Positions 13,421 through 23,865 are shown, counted from the stretch's first letter. The stretch: DNA of 64,000 nt from Corbicula japonica (GCA_038501625.1 JAZAYU010000001.1:4791457-4855456); one strand, 5' to 3'. Translations and numbers: made by a program. The notes: generated from the sequence alone by a model not told the origin.

Positions 13421-13588
13421 TATAAAACTGAGCATGGAAACCAGTCTCAAATCTCAAGCATTTGATTGGCTGAAATGGCAACATCAAATCTGAAGCATCT
13501 GATCGGCTGAAATGGGGACCAGTCGCCATTTCAGCCAATCAGATGCTTCAGATTTTAGACTGGTTTCCAAACTCAGTTTTATAACCTT
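13421..13588. mobile_element. Hairpin repeat around ATTGGCTGAAATGG
   Basis: Inverted repeat: GGTTATAAAACTGAGCATGG near 13418 on the left is mirrored by CAGTTTTATAACCTTCAG near 13573-13590 on the right, with GATTGGCTGAAATGG inside the left arm and CCATTTCAGCCAATCAG inside the right. An additional partial internal copy sits near the centre. Single-arm copies occur at 15144-15213, 27783-27850 and, reversed, at 36498-36565. Each arm holds an ATTGG (inverted CCAAT) motif. Confidence 0.8.
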
Positions 13589-13861
13589 CAGCCAGTATTT
13601 CAGCAGTAGGAAACTGTCTTTCAGGTCCACAAATTGATGTAGTGACAATGGATGACTATGGATGATTTTAAAAAGTCTTTTCTTTCTATTTAATTACATT
13701 CACCATTAATTTTGGCGACTTGTATTATTGAGGGTGTAATTGTTTAAGCACTGTGCCATTTGAAAACTAAGAAATATGAGTGACGTTTCCACAGTTTGTA
13801 AAAGAAGTAATGGTCTTGAACCCCCTAGCTCCATGGAATATGGTGGCTGTTACCAATTGGT

Positions 13862-13890
13862 GAACATTCTAGATCGGATCTAGAATGTTC
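13862..13890. promoter_or_regulatory. Perfect 29 bp palindrome resembling a heat-shock element
   Basis: Two 14-base arms (GAACATTCTAGATC and its complement) flank a single central G. Each arm contains GAAnnTTC-type spacing as in heat-shock factor sites. It lies about 300 bp upstream of the first recognised RNF14-like exon. A regulatory role is inference only; it could equally be a small hairpin repeat. Confidence 0.3.
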
Positions 13891-13949
13891 CAGAGAAGCT
13901 GGCCCATCCATTGAGCGTGATCAGGATCTGTGCTGTTTGCTTTATGATT

Positions 13950-14047
13950 TATAAGGTTATTACTGACCAAATGCGAACAGTATATATCCTGTTAAATGGC
14001 ACAGATGAACCAGCTGATCTAGATCTACACTGTTCACCCATGCAATA
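13950..14047. mobile_element. TTAA-type MITE, half copy
   Basis: Retains GCGAACAGTATATATCCTG, GGCACAGATGAACCAGCTGATC and GATCTACACTGTTCACCCATGCAAT, equivalent to the right half of the element at 15536-15769. The left half and both termini are missing. Confidence 0.7.
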
Positions 14048-14191
14048 AAACAGCAATAGTGAAAATAACGAAATAGTGGTTTAATTATCAGGGTGGTGCT
14101 AATTATGGTGTGGTTTTACTGTATAACTTTATTCTCATCCTTCGATTTTTATGAGTATAGTGCAGAAGAAAAAATGTCATTGTAATTCAGG

Positions 14192-14355
14192 ATGACTGAC
14201 CCGGAGGAACAGGAGGATGAGTTACTGGCCCTGACCAGTATCAATGGCAACATTCTCAAGGTCACCAAGGAAGGAGAACTCCACTGTGGGGAGCTACTCG
14301 CATTTCCTGTTTTACCAGAAAACTTCTGTGTGAAAAATTGTCAAAAATAAACAAG
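14192..14355 (+). pseudogene. RNF14-like E3 ubiquitin ligase, first coding exon (frameshifted)
   Basis: Begins with ATG two bases after a TTCAG acceptor (AG at 14189-14190) and ends at an AAG|GTAGAG donor. It codes the start of an RWD domain: acidic EEQEDELLALTSI, then a conserved LPENFCVK that corresponds to LPQNF in vertebrate RNF14. The reading frame hits TAA at 14347 because the A-runs at 14334-14338 or 14343-14347 carry one base too many. With 163 rather than 164 bases the exon would end in phase 1, which is what the next exon needs. RWD domains bind E2 enzymes or other partners. The lesion may be real or a homopolymer error. RNF14 assignment rests on this exon together with the next two. 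Confidence 0.7.
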
Positions 14356-14620
14356 GTAGAGATTATTTTATTCACATCCATGTACCATTACTGCATAGTG
14401 AGTTTGATTTGGGTACCCTAACAGTTTGTAAAACATTTTGTGTCTTTCAAACATTTTTGTTGTTACAGAAAAGATAATGTTATTTGTTTGTTAAAAAACT
14501 GAATATTGGCTATAACTGTGCCATTTCTGAAACTTAGATTATATTTCTTATGACAACAGACATGTGATGAAGATAACATTTGTAGAACAAAATACACTTA
14601 TTTGAGTTATGCCCCTTTTT

Positions 14621-14932
14621 ATACGCCCATTTGAAAAACGGGACGTATTATGGGAACACCTGCGGCGGGCGGGCGGGCGGGCGGGCGGCATCCACATGGT
14701 TTCCGCTCTCTAAGTCAAAGAGTTTTCATCCGATCTTTATCAAACTTGGTGAATATGTTGGTGGGCATAATATCTCGACCAAGTTCTATAACCTGCCGAA
14801 TCCCCCCAGGCACTCCTGAATTATGGCCCTTGAATTGTCCAAAAACTGAATAAGCGGTATCTGCTCTCCAAGTCGAATAATTTTCATCGGATCGTTACGC
14901 AACTTTGATGATCAGCATTTTGATGGGCGTAT
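14621..14932. mobile_element. ATACGCCC-terminated repeat with GGCG microsatellite
   Basis: Ends are ATACGCCCATTTG on the left and TGATGGGCGTAT on the right, imperfect inverted repeats. Inside are a (GGCG)n tract at about 14663-14691 and two related modules (TCCGCTCTCTAAGTC and TCTGCTCTCCAAGTCG). It lies in the intron after the first RNF14-like exon. No transposase. Confidence 0.65.
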
Positions 14933-15143
14933 TTTGTGTCAGTTTGGCACTCTTGTTACCTCTGTATAGGACATAATGACCTTTAATTTAAAAAAAACAA
15001 CATGTTTATTACTACTGGGCATTAATAACATTATAATGAGTTATAATGTTTCGACATTTTACGGTTTACTCTGTTGTTTTAGTTAAATGTGTAATATTTG
15101 AAATGCTTTTGCATGACAATTCTTTCAATGATGATTTGGCTAA

Positions 15144-15213
15144 AGATTATAAAACTGAGATTGGAAACCAGTCTCAAATCTCAAGCATCCGATTGGCTGA
15201 AATGGCGACTGGT
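15144..15213 (+). repeat. Single-arm copy of the ATTGGCTGAAATGG repeat
   Basis: Runs from GATTATAAAACTGAG through CCAGTCTCAAATCTCAAGC to GATTGGCTGAAATGGCGAC, about 70 bp matching one arm of the hairpin at 13421-13588. Intronic. Confidence 0.8.
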
Positions 15214-15369
15214 CTGTTTGGGACTGTTTTATTTGTACATGATGTGAACTTTCTTTAGCTTAGCATAAAAATTCTGAAGTTTTGCTGATCTGATTCTTTT
15301 TCATTCCATTTTGTCTTAAGCACCTGGCTTGTCAATTTTCTTGATATTAGGTACTTTAACCATTTGTAG

Positions 15370-15515
15370 ACAGCAGTGGAGAGAAGAGTGAGTCGGAAGT
15401 TCATGAGATCCGCTATCTGCCTCCAGTACAACTTAACTTCCTGCTACCCAAAGACTACCCTTCATGTCACCCGCCACAGTTCACCCTGTCATGTAAATGG
15501 CTTAATAAGAAACAG
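15370..15515 (+). CDS. RNF14-like E3 ubiquitin ligase, second exon (RWD domain)
   Basis: Exon between a TTTGTAG acceptor and a CAG|GTAATA donor. Read in phase 1 from the previous exon it codes the centre of the RWD domain: IRYLPPVQLNFLLPKDYP, then CHPPQFTLSCKWL. This matches the diagnostic LPP...LNF.LP.DYP...PP.FTLS.KWL pattern of RNF14 family proteins. It ends in phase 0 and joins cleanly to the exon at 17025. The open frame has no lesion. RNF14 is an RBR-type ligase acting in the cytosol and nucleus; function here is from homology. Confidence 0.8.
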
Positions 15516-15535
15516 GTAATAATTCCTTAACTTAA

Positions 15536-15769
15536 CCCTTTCCTCCATATATACGCCTTTTTACGCATGTGCGACCAGTGTAGATCCAGATCAGCCGGCA
15601 CATCCATGCCGTCTGATCAGGAATTGCACTGGTCGCATTTTGGTCAGAAATAACCTGATTAATCAAAAAGTGAACAGTGCAGATCCTGATCAGACAACAC
15701 GGATGTGCCAGGTGATCTGGATCTACACTGTTCGCCCATGCAATCAATGTGTGTCTATGGAGGAAAGGG
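15536..15769. mobile_element. TTAA-flanked MITE (piggyBac-like), intact reference copy
   Basis: 234 bp element with perfect ends CCCTTTCCTCCATA and its complement, flanked by TTAA at 15532-15535 and 15770-15773. The interior is itself palindromic: repeated modules GACCAGTGTAGATCC, TCTGATCAGG and ACTGGTCGC, then GAACAGTGCAGATCCTG and GATCTGGATCTACACTG. TTAA targets and CCC ends are typical of piggyBac-type elements. No transposase is present. Degraded relatives lie at 12904, 13950, 36570, 38424 and 59639. It sits in an intron of the RNF14-like gene. Confidence 0.85.
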
Positions 15770-15784
15770 TTAATGGAAGTTTCA

Positions 15785-16815
15785 TAGCTTAAGTCCCTGA
15801 CACAACAAGACATTGATAAGGTTCGAGACAAAAAGCTTTGACTCAACAACTCGGGGATTAAGTTAAGACATGAAGCCCTGACACAACAGTCAGTGACGAT
15901 GTTACATGTATTAGAGTTGGGTATCCCTAATGAAAATATATTGCGATATTATCATAATATCTGAATTGTATTGCGATTTAGTATCGCAATATTTTCATTG
16001 AAACAAAATAAATGCAATGTAATTAATTTACGCCTTACTAAGTTGATATCCACAAAACTACATATCTGTTTATAGTTTAATAATATTATTTTTATTCAGT
16101 CAAAAACATCACTGTGACTTGAATGCATTTAATTTTAATATATAAAACTGAAACAAAAATCAAACCTGTTAGATAGATCAGTTAAGTAGGTGGTATGTAA
16201 GTGAACAATATAGGCAGAAATTACTATTCCATGAATAATAATAGTATTGTCCTGTATCGATACCTCAGCCTTGTATCGCAATACTGTATCGTGAAGGCAA
16301 TTTCCTAATTTCATTGATGCATCGGTGATATCAGCCCATCTCCACATGTTATAAAACAAAAAGCCCAGACTTAACAAGATAGGGTTGATGTTCAAGATAA
16401 AAGTCCTCATTTAAGACAAAAATGAAGCTTATGACCAAAAGATCCTGACTCAACTAGACAGTGATAATGTTCAAGACAGAAACATTCTTACTCAACAAGA
16501 AAGGGATGAACTTCAACTCAAAGAGATCTCAAAAACAAGATAGGTAAAACTAAAATACAAAGAGTGCTGACTCAACAAATAGGGTTGAAGTTTAAAATAA
16601 AAAGATTCCGTCTCAACAGGACATGTATGAAGTTCCAGACAGAAAGATTCCAACTCAACAAAATAGGGATATAGATACGGTAAAACTAAAAGACAAAAAG
16701 CCCTGACTCAACAAGATATGGATGAAGTTCAGGATAATAAAGCATGGTCTAAAGACAGTAATATATTAAAATACAAATGCCCTGACTCAACAAGATATGA
16801 ATAAAGTTTAACAAT
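15785..16815 (+). repeat. Degenerate ~40 bp minisatellite in RNF14-like intron
   Basis: Diverged tandem units of the form GACAAAAAGCCCTGACTCAA followed by CAAGATAGGGATGAAGTTC. They occupy 15785-15895 and 16340-16815. The two blocks are separated by an unrelated AT-rich segment of about 440 bp rich in TATCGCAATA/TATCGATAC motifs, which looks like an insertion. Non-coding. Confidence 0.65.
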
Positions 16816-17024
16816 CTTATGATGTTTAGAAGTCAGCAGTTTTAAGACTGACAGATAATATCTCGTTTTTTTCCGGACATTTAATTTTAAAGTTGCTAGT
16901 CAACCAAAGACATTTGGGGATGCAATTTTGTCTTTAACATGTTTCTAATGTCCTCCTATTAAAATGCTGGATCTGATATACCACAACCTATAATTATTGC
17001 TTTTCTTTTATTTGTTTGTTTTAG

Positions 17025-17477
17025 CTGAGCCAGTTATGTGACAAGTTAGATTCTATCTGGGATGAGGTGAAGGGAAGTGTGGTGTTGTTCCAGTGGAACA
17101 CATTCTTACAAGATGAGCTGCTTGATTACCTGAAACTTTGCTCACCATTAGAACTTGCCCATGTAAACAGTCCTAGAAAGGAGTCAAACTTTGATGAGAG
17201 AGCAATTCAGGAGATCTTCTCTCAAAGGGAACTACTGCCTGTGATATTAGAGTATAACAAGCAAGAAAAGTACCGGCAGTTTGAGAAGTCAAGTTTTACG
17301 TGCAAGGTGTGCTTCAGTGAGAAGGCAGGCGTACACTGCACATTATTCTCTGACTGTGATCATGTGTATTGTAATGAATGTATGAGGGAATACTTCAGTG
17401 TTCAGATTAGTGATGGAAATGTGAAAGGACTTGAGTGCCCAGAAGATAAGTGTGAATCCCAGGCACACCCAACACAG
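17025..17477 (+). CDS. RNF14-like E3 ubiquitin ligase, third exon (RWD end, linker, RING1)
   Basis: A 151-codon open exon between TTGTTTTAG and CAG|GTTTGT. It completes the RWD domain (CDKLDSIWDEVKGSVVLFQW), carries a linker ending DERAIQEI, and then codes the RING1 finger of an RBR ligase. All eight expected ligands are visible: CKVC, then CDHVYCNEC, then CPEDKC. RING1 recruits the E2~ubiquitin conjugate. The following IBR and RING2 domains, which hold the catalytic cysteine, were not found between here and 19349, nor recognised further downstream. Either the next intron is very long, the gene is truncated, or the assembly is broken. Frame intact. Confidence 0.85.
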
Positions 17478-19349
17478 GTTTGTTATCTTTTTCTTCTGAC
17501 CAGTTATACTAATCTGGTGTTTCCTGTCTCTCCTTATTGGTGGATATATTATAAGGAAGAAAAAAGCATCTATTATGAATGGGAAAGTCAAACCCATGAG
17601 AAAAGTGTACTTTTGTGGTTGTTGTCGCCCCAAAAACAGTTCCTCCAGGGCTGGATTTTCCCATCTAAACTTGTCCTTTAAAATGCCCCTTACAAATAAA
17701 TGCTCACCCCCTGTTATTATTTGGGAAAAATAAGTGAATCCATATTTATAATCCAATATCCTTCAGAATATAATATAAGAATTAAAATAATTAATATAAA
17801 TAATAAGCACCCCCCCCCCATTTTTTTATCCCCCCGCTAAAGGCGTGGGGGATATTAGTAATGCCCTTCGTCCGTGCGTCCGTGCGTCCGTCTGTCCGTC
17901 CGAAACAATTTTGTCCGGAGCATAAGTCCAAAACTACTGGAAGGATTTTATTCAAATTTCATACACTGACAGAGCACATTGGTAGGTAGTGCAGTGTGCA
18001 AGAACCATAACTCTACCTTGCCTATTTTTAGAGTTATTCCCCTTTATCATATTTACTGAATAAATTTTGTCCGGAGAAAAACTTCAAAACTACTGGAGGG
18101 ATTTTATTCAAACTAAATACACTGACAGAGCACATTGGTAGGTAGTGAAGTGTGCAAGAACCATAACTCTACCTTGCCTATTTTTAGAGTTATTCCCCTT
18201 TATCATATTTACTTGATAAATTTTGTCCGGAGCATAACTCCAAATATACTGGAGGGATTTTATTCAAACTTCATACACTGACATAAACATGTGGATCAAA
18301 CCATTTAAACGATAAGCTCCAAACATAACAATTGCTTCTTTGTGTCAAATGTTCAGTTACGGAGGAAATCTGCAGGTGCCTATAACACATGGTTTATAAT
18401 AAACACTGTACTAATTACAGTAAGACCAGTAACGTACTTACATACCTGTAATTGTACGTATATGTATTAATAAACAAACTAAAAATTTAAATTCATAAAA
18501 CTTTTCTGAATTTACAATGCTAAATAAACAAAAAAAGTTATCCTACAGGAAAAGTAACGGAGGAAAATGTATTAAGTAGGTTTATGTTATTCATATTTTT
18601 CTATATGTTAAAAGGTACTTTTCATCAGATTATATGAAACAGACTGTTTGCAATCTGTCTTCAATCGAACAAACGCCAAATCAAGCATTTCAAGTGAACT
18701 ATGTCCATAAAATAAGAATGCATACCACTGTACATCACTGTTTGTGCTATCAACAACACGGGTATTTTCGTTGTGTCTGGTACTGCATTGTAATTCAACT
18801 GATTTCCAAGGTTTATTAAATGTTGTAAGCTTAATATTTTCACTTTTGTTTGTATAACTTTCATTTAAAATGTAATTTTAATGTTTAAGAAATAGAGGCC
18901 AAGCTCAAGCAAAACCATGCATCAGTCAAAATAAAAAGTAACCTGCATATATATTTTATGCAGTATAATAAAAGTATTTGCTTGAATTTTGACAAACAAT
19001 TTGGAGTACTTATTATAGCTTATAAATATGATCATCAGTATTGTGAATGAATGCAAATGCATTTCCCTACACAATTCACTTGTTTTTATGGTTTGAGTTG
19101 TGTGCTATTTATAATATATGCATCATACTATTCAGTGTTTGCAATGATATGGTCTAATTTTTATTTGAAAAGAACTCAACTTTCTAAAAAACCCTACTAC
19201 TTTTTTGTTGTTGCAAGGAGCGTGTTTTCAATTCTTAAGGCAAAGTCCGTGTTGTACATGATTACCAAACAAACACACGTCGTTCAGTATCACAAGGAGT
19301 TGCCCATTACATTTGAATACATGAATATTCAGTGCTGTCTTTCTTTCAG
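17478..19349 (+). other. Intron or intergenic DNA after the RNF14-like exons
   Basis: Searched for IBR/RING2 cysteine patterns on the plus strand without success. Besides the tandem repeat at 17815-18285 nothing is recognised. Open frames at 17343-17756 (minus) and 18634-18864 have no domain features. Confidence 0.5.
17815..18285 (+). repeat. ~155 bp tandem repeat led by C-tract and CCGT-rich head
   Basis: After a C10 tract and a CGTCCGTGCGTCCG head, two and a half copies of a ~155 bp unit follow. Each contains TTTTGTCCGGAG, GGATTTTATTCAAA, CTGACAGAGCACATTGG and AACTCTACCTTGCC. Copies at about 17910-18060, 18063-18215 and 18219-18285 are nearly identical, indicating recent amplification. Non-coding. 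Confidence 0.8.
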
Positions 19350-19480
19350 GTCTAATGTACGATGTTTCGAAAAGCTACCTGAATACGTATATAGCAACGG
19401 GATCTGCAATATTTCTCAGTGGTGTCATATTGCTTATGGCGCGCTTTGTATTACCAAGAAATCGAATGAACTGGAAATAA
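19350..19480 (+). CDS. SLC16-like (monocarboxylate transporter family) terminal exon
   Basis: Short exon after a CTTTCTTTCAG acceptor, read in phase 1 to a TAA at 19478-19480. It codes G(L)MYDVSKSY, a transmembrane stretch TYIATGSAIFLSGVILLMAR, then a short basic tail FVLPRNRMNWK. The GxxYD..(K/G)SY motif leading into the last membrane helix is typical of the C-terminal half of MFS transporters of the SLC16 family. No preceding exon is recognised between the RNF14-like exons and this point, so it is an orphan exon: a gene fragment, or the end of a gene whose other exons are not visible to me. Substrate cannot be told. Confidence 0.55.
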
Positions 19481-21554
19481 CTGTGTTTAAAGTTGTAAGC
19501 AATCGAGAAGTACTAGGAATTTATTTTGCATACAGCATCAATCCATGAATTTTAAGATGTTTTTATATTGTAACTATTAACAATATTTCAAATTCAATGT
19601 GAAGATTAGTAGGACAGACAAGATTCGGAACCTCAAAAATAAACAATATACAAAGAAGATGTTATCCGGTTGTTTTTTGTAGATAAACATTTAAATATGC
19701 AACTCTAAAATTTTTTTGAAAATTGTTTTCATCAAACGAAAATTAAAATACACACCATTTTAGAGTACTCGCTCAAGTATGTGAACAAAAACACTCTTTT
19801 TATTTATTCTCCCTTATATTTATATAGAACCTATATTCAAGAACAAGAATAAAAGAGAAATGTCTGACTAATACTTTCTTAACATTACATGTATAAGCGC
19901 TACATCTCGTTTGTTTTGGTGTAAACATCACTTTTCAATTCAAAATTACACAAATATCGTACATGTTCCAGTAAAGTAGCTGATACCAGTGAAAAATATG
20001 TACATGTTTGCTAAAAGATGCTTCACCTCATTACGCCCTTGCGAAATAACACGACCAACTCAGATAATAGAAACTTATTATCTTGTCGTTATCTTTAATT
20101 TGGTTCTTTCTGAACGAAACCAGGGATTAATATTATGTTTTCCATAATAAAATTTTCCCAGTGAATGAAAACTTGTATTTCCACTGTTTTTTTTTCTTTG
20201 CAATATCACTTTTTACACTGTATGCCGATATAATATTTTAAACTTTCATTTTTTTATATTTTGAAAAAAAACATAAGAAACAGATGTTTGTTTCAGCATA
20301 CATTAATTTTATTTCACGAGTCACCAACAGAAATTGATATTTTCACGATAAATTATCCCCAATGGAGAATTTATTTTTCACAAAAACGATGTAAACGTAA
20401 AAAGGATGCATCGTACTGCTCGTTTCGTGCAAAGTTTAATACCGTGTGCCATCAAAACTCGAAAAATATATCGGTACCACAATACTTTCATTAATTTATT
20501 CGTACTTAAAGATATTATACAATTACGATTTCTTATTTCTAATGGCCATGCCTTCCAATGAGCCGTAGACGGCTATTTCCAAAACGTTCAAGGTCAAGTA
20601 AAAAGCAATTTATGTATTTAATGTAAATATATTCAGATTGATTAACAACTTCCGTGAACCATTTTCGCTTTAAACGTCAACTTTTTATTTAAAAAAAAGA
20701 ATTCCACATCCTGAAGACACAACCCCCCCCCCCTCACACACACTCACACCACCGCAAGAGCATTAATAATAAAATGAAAACATTCAAAACAGATACCACA
20801 ACCATTTAAAAGAGAAAGAGAACCGGATGGACATTGTCTTTGAACGGTAAACAAACATTAAACGAAATCGGTAACCGATTATTTGCTTGTAGTGTATATA
20901 ATTATAGGAACTATATCAAAACAAAACAAGTTTCCAGAACAGTCTCACCGACTAACGTCTAGCAGATCAATGCCTGCCACTGCACATTCATAACATGAAG
21001 ACAAAGACAACTCGCTCTTTCAAGAAAGAAAATGACAGTTTAACATTTATGCTGTCAGCACTGGGGTATGATCTTACTGAATATTATAGGAGATCACACA
21101 ATCGTTTTTCATATCATTTTTTTTATATTTGAAAAACAAACCAATAATTTAAAAACGGTTAAACACAATAAATAAAAATGCGGCTGCCATTGGCATCCAA
21201 AGACATATTCTTTGTAAGAAGAATTTGATATATGATCTCCGTATGGTTGTCGATTTATCTTGGCGATAAATATTAACTACTACCAAATACTGGTAAGAAA
21301 TTATATAAGTATATACTATATATATGTTGTGTGTATTCGCCGTGAAACGAATTTTAAACGAGGCCTGATCTTGAAAAGGCTCATTATTTTTATAAAAGTA
21401 TTACGATTATACAGTTTACTTGAATGGCTTCTTTTAACCCAATTGTTTATAAAAACACAACACATAATTTATACAGATTGTTAAATTAAAGCTCTATTTA
21501 AGCGATTTTGCTCAAGAATTATTCAGCATCACTACATATCCTCATCATAAACAT
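19481..21554. other. No gene seen
   Basis: About 2.1 kb of AT-rich DNA without recognisable coding sequence. A C-rich/CA tract lies at 20723-20755. A 47-codon open frame beginning near 20995 (MKTKTTRSFKK) has no recognisable feature. Confidence 0.5.
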
Positions 21555-22574
21555 TTATAGAATGTTAACTTTCTGTTCAAGATACTTAAGCCGACACTGG
21601 ATTCGATGCAGTCCCGATTTATAACTTTTATCTGTAAGTTCATTTAAACAAAGACGGGCTGTCTTCAATGCTGTTATTGGTTTGTCTTTCCTATATTGTA
21701 AATCGCACAAAGCCACCAGATAGTCGACTCTTTGAACCAATGGTACATCAGCTGAATCTTTAATTTCCCGATCTATATTGTTAAGAATTAATTCTGCTTT
21801 CTCCAAATCAGTTGGAGGTATTTCATTCTCAAAAACGATAAAATCTTCTCCACATCCAAGCAAGGAAAATGCAACTTGGCACTCTACAAGTATTAACCGA
21901 GTAAGGGAGGCGGTTGTTTTCTCTTCTGCATGTACGTTTCGAAATACCGCACTTCCTTCAATTGCTCTATCAACAGCGCTTTTTCTAAAAAGACTCTCTA
22001 GTTCTAAATTTCTTTCTGGATTTCGTCGTAAGTCATCATAATGTAAAATATGCAGGCACGAATAATCATTGTAGAGATAACCAAGTGAATTCTTTGGAAA
22101 ACTCTTCAAGTCCTTCAATGTGGAGAACTCTTCAATTGCTCCGTCCAATAATGTTTTCATCTGTTTCAACGACTCACTAGTTTTACATTCCAATTGGTAC
22201 CAAGTCACATATGTAATATGTTCACATAATAAACGATACTGAAGGGTCTTGCATTTCGTTAATGATAACGATGCCTTTTTTAAGAGTTTTTCTGCTTTTA
22301 TTTTCTCATCACTAAATCGCAAGCCAGCATTCCACATTTAACAGCTACATATTCCGCTCTGTCATTTTCAAACACTGTACAGGCTACCAAGTCATGTCTA
22401 TGATTAACCAAATCACTGAGAGTCTGTTTAAGATTTAGTACTTTACCAAGTTCTGCAACATCGGCTTCCTCAAATTTCAAATTTAATAACATACACGTGT
22501 TTTCGACCAGATCAAAATTATAGGTAGCTATCTGTTCAGGTGTCTTTGAAATGCTTTCAGAGCACGCAGAACAC
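21555..22574 (-). pseudogene. Helical-repeat (TPR-like) exon of trypsin-fold gene, frameshifted
   Basis: Second exon of the minus-strand gene that starts with the trypsin-fold exon at 22840-23576. It follows a TTTACTAG acceptor and opens with CSACSES in the phase needed by the preceding donor. It codes about 340 residues of amphipathic helices with alternating A/L/Y/C positions, such as AVKC..AGLRF and KTARLCLNEL, resembling TPR or related alpha-solenoid repeats without a clear consensus. Near 22333 the frame shifts: the upstream frame ends at TAA 22298, the downstream frame resumes at 22337 and ends at TAA 21555. One missing base near AAATGTGG would account for it. The role is unknown; helical repeats often mediate protein contacts. 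Confidence 0.6.
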
Positions 22575-22604
22575 CTAGTAAATATACTTACACCACAAGG
22601 AATA

Positions 22605-22839
22605 TATACTGAAAGGATAAAGAAACGCAGGGTAACAATTGGATAGGCAGGTTCGAAAGCTCATGCTCCACGACGGTTTACACTGAGGCAGTGGAGACAA
22701 GTTTTATTCACTTTCGACACATGTTAAGGTGTATCATGACCTAATAACTCAATACACAAAGTTTCACTTTATTTGGAGAACGCGTTCTTAATATATCGGA
22801 ACAAATGTTACCCTGCGTTTCTTTATCCTTTCAGTATAC
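22605..22839. repeat. Inverted repeat spanning the trypsin-fold gene intron
   Basis: The stretch TACTGAAAGGATAAAGAAAC continuing into GCAGGGTAACA at 22607-22637 is mirrored at 22806-22837. On the minus strand one copy lies at the 5' donor side, coding the last residues if unspliced, and the other lies ~30 bp before the acceptor. The intron can therefore fold into a hairpin with ~165 nt loop that brings the splice sites close together. Confidence 0.75.
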
Positions 22840-23576
22840 TTTGAGGAAACGGAAACCGCATTTTCATAATTTTTGCCATGTATCAGTTGTCTTACATTGT
22901 ATATTTCTAGTTCTTTTCCGAATAGGTCCTTAAGCAACTGGAACACTTTCTGAAGATGCAAAAAGACTATGTACCCTTTCGTTTCACCGCAAATCATGCC
23001 AACAAGAATACGGTTTGGCTCACTTTGATCCACTTTAAATGCTATAACTGTCCCGCTCTCGCCAGGTCTCGAAAATGTATCTTTGCCCATCGTCTTTATC
23101 AAAAATTGCCCATTTGGAAAGTCTTCTCCAAAAATTATTTTGTGTTCACTTTCTGAAGCTATAATACCAGTTGTAGAAGCCCCATTGTGAAAGGGTTGGT
23201 AATAACACATATTTGGAGTGTACTTTATAACTGCTTTACCAAATAAATCGTTAATCTCCCCATCATGCAATAGCAAGTATTTATTTTCCGTCAAAGTGGA
23301 CTCTGTTTTATTACTGACATAGCCTTTTAATTCTGATTGTATTCTAAATATTCCAACATCCATGCTTTCCTGCGTTGTATTATGAACAGGATCACCTAAC
23401 AGCCGGTTGTTACCGTTTTGGGATTTTATATAAATATAATTGTCTGCGTGGTCTAGGAAATGTTTATTTGTTAATCCAAAGACCTCTTGTGATTTTTTAT
23501 CGTTTACAAACAATCCTACAGTTGCTTGATGTTCTTTTTTATCATCTGTTTCGATATTCTTCAACATGACATCCAT
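22840..23576 (-). CDS. Trypsin-fold serine protease-like domain exon
   Basis: Open frame of 262 codons if unspliced (stop at 22788), or joined through an AA|GTATAC donor at 22839 to the next exon. The fold is inferred from the order of a chymotrypsin-type triad: His39 in FGLTNKHF, Asp73 in SMDVGIFRI, Ser174 in SRPGESGTV, with GESG in place of GDSG. No signal peptide is seen at the first Met, so an intracellular protein or a missing upstream exon is possible; codons upstream of this Met stay open for about 11 residues. The exon phase (2) fits the helical exon at 22574 exactly, which supports one gene. Whether it is an active protease is not shown. Proteins with trypsin-like domains beside helical repeats are seen in expanded invertebrate families. 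Confidence 0.6.
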
Positions 23577-23865
23577 TCCTCTTACGTCGTTAAAGAAAGC
23601 GGCGTAGGTTTAAGCAATTTTATTATTAAAATAAACGCCAACAAAAGTGAAACGCGTAGCGTCAGAATAGTGGTAGAATTCGTCGAAGTACCGTTAGCAG
23701 AAAGAGATGGTTTTTTGCTGTTTATCAATTCATTCACTGACACCTGCGAATTATAAAAAAAAAACATAATATATGCAAAAAATTCTCATGGGAAGTCGAT
23801 ATGAATACTAACACAGGCAACAACATAATTTAAGTACGGTTGTTATTTAATTATTTTAATTTTTA

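Noticed and set aside
19051..19548. 165-codon plus-strand open frame
   Set aside because: It overlaps the SLC16-like exon in another frame; only the exon frame 19350-19480 shows family features and a good acceptor.
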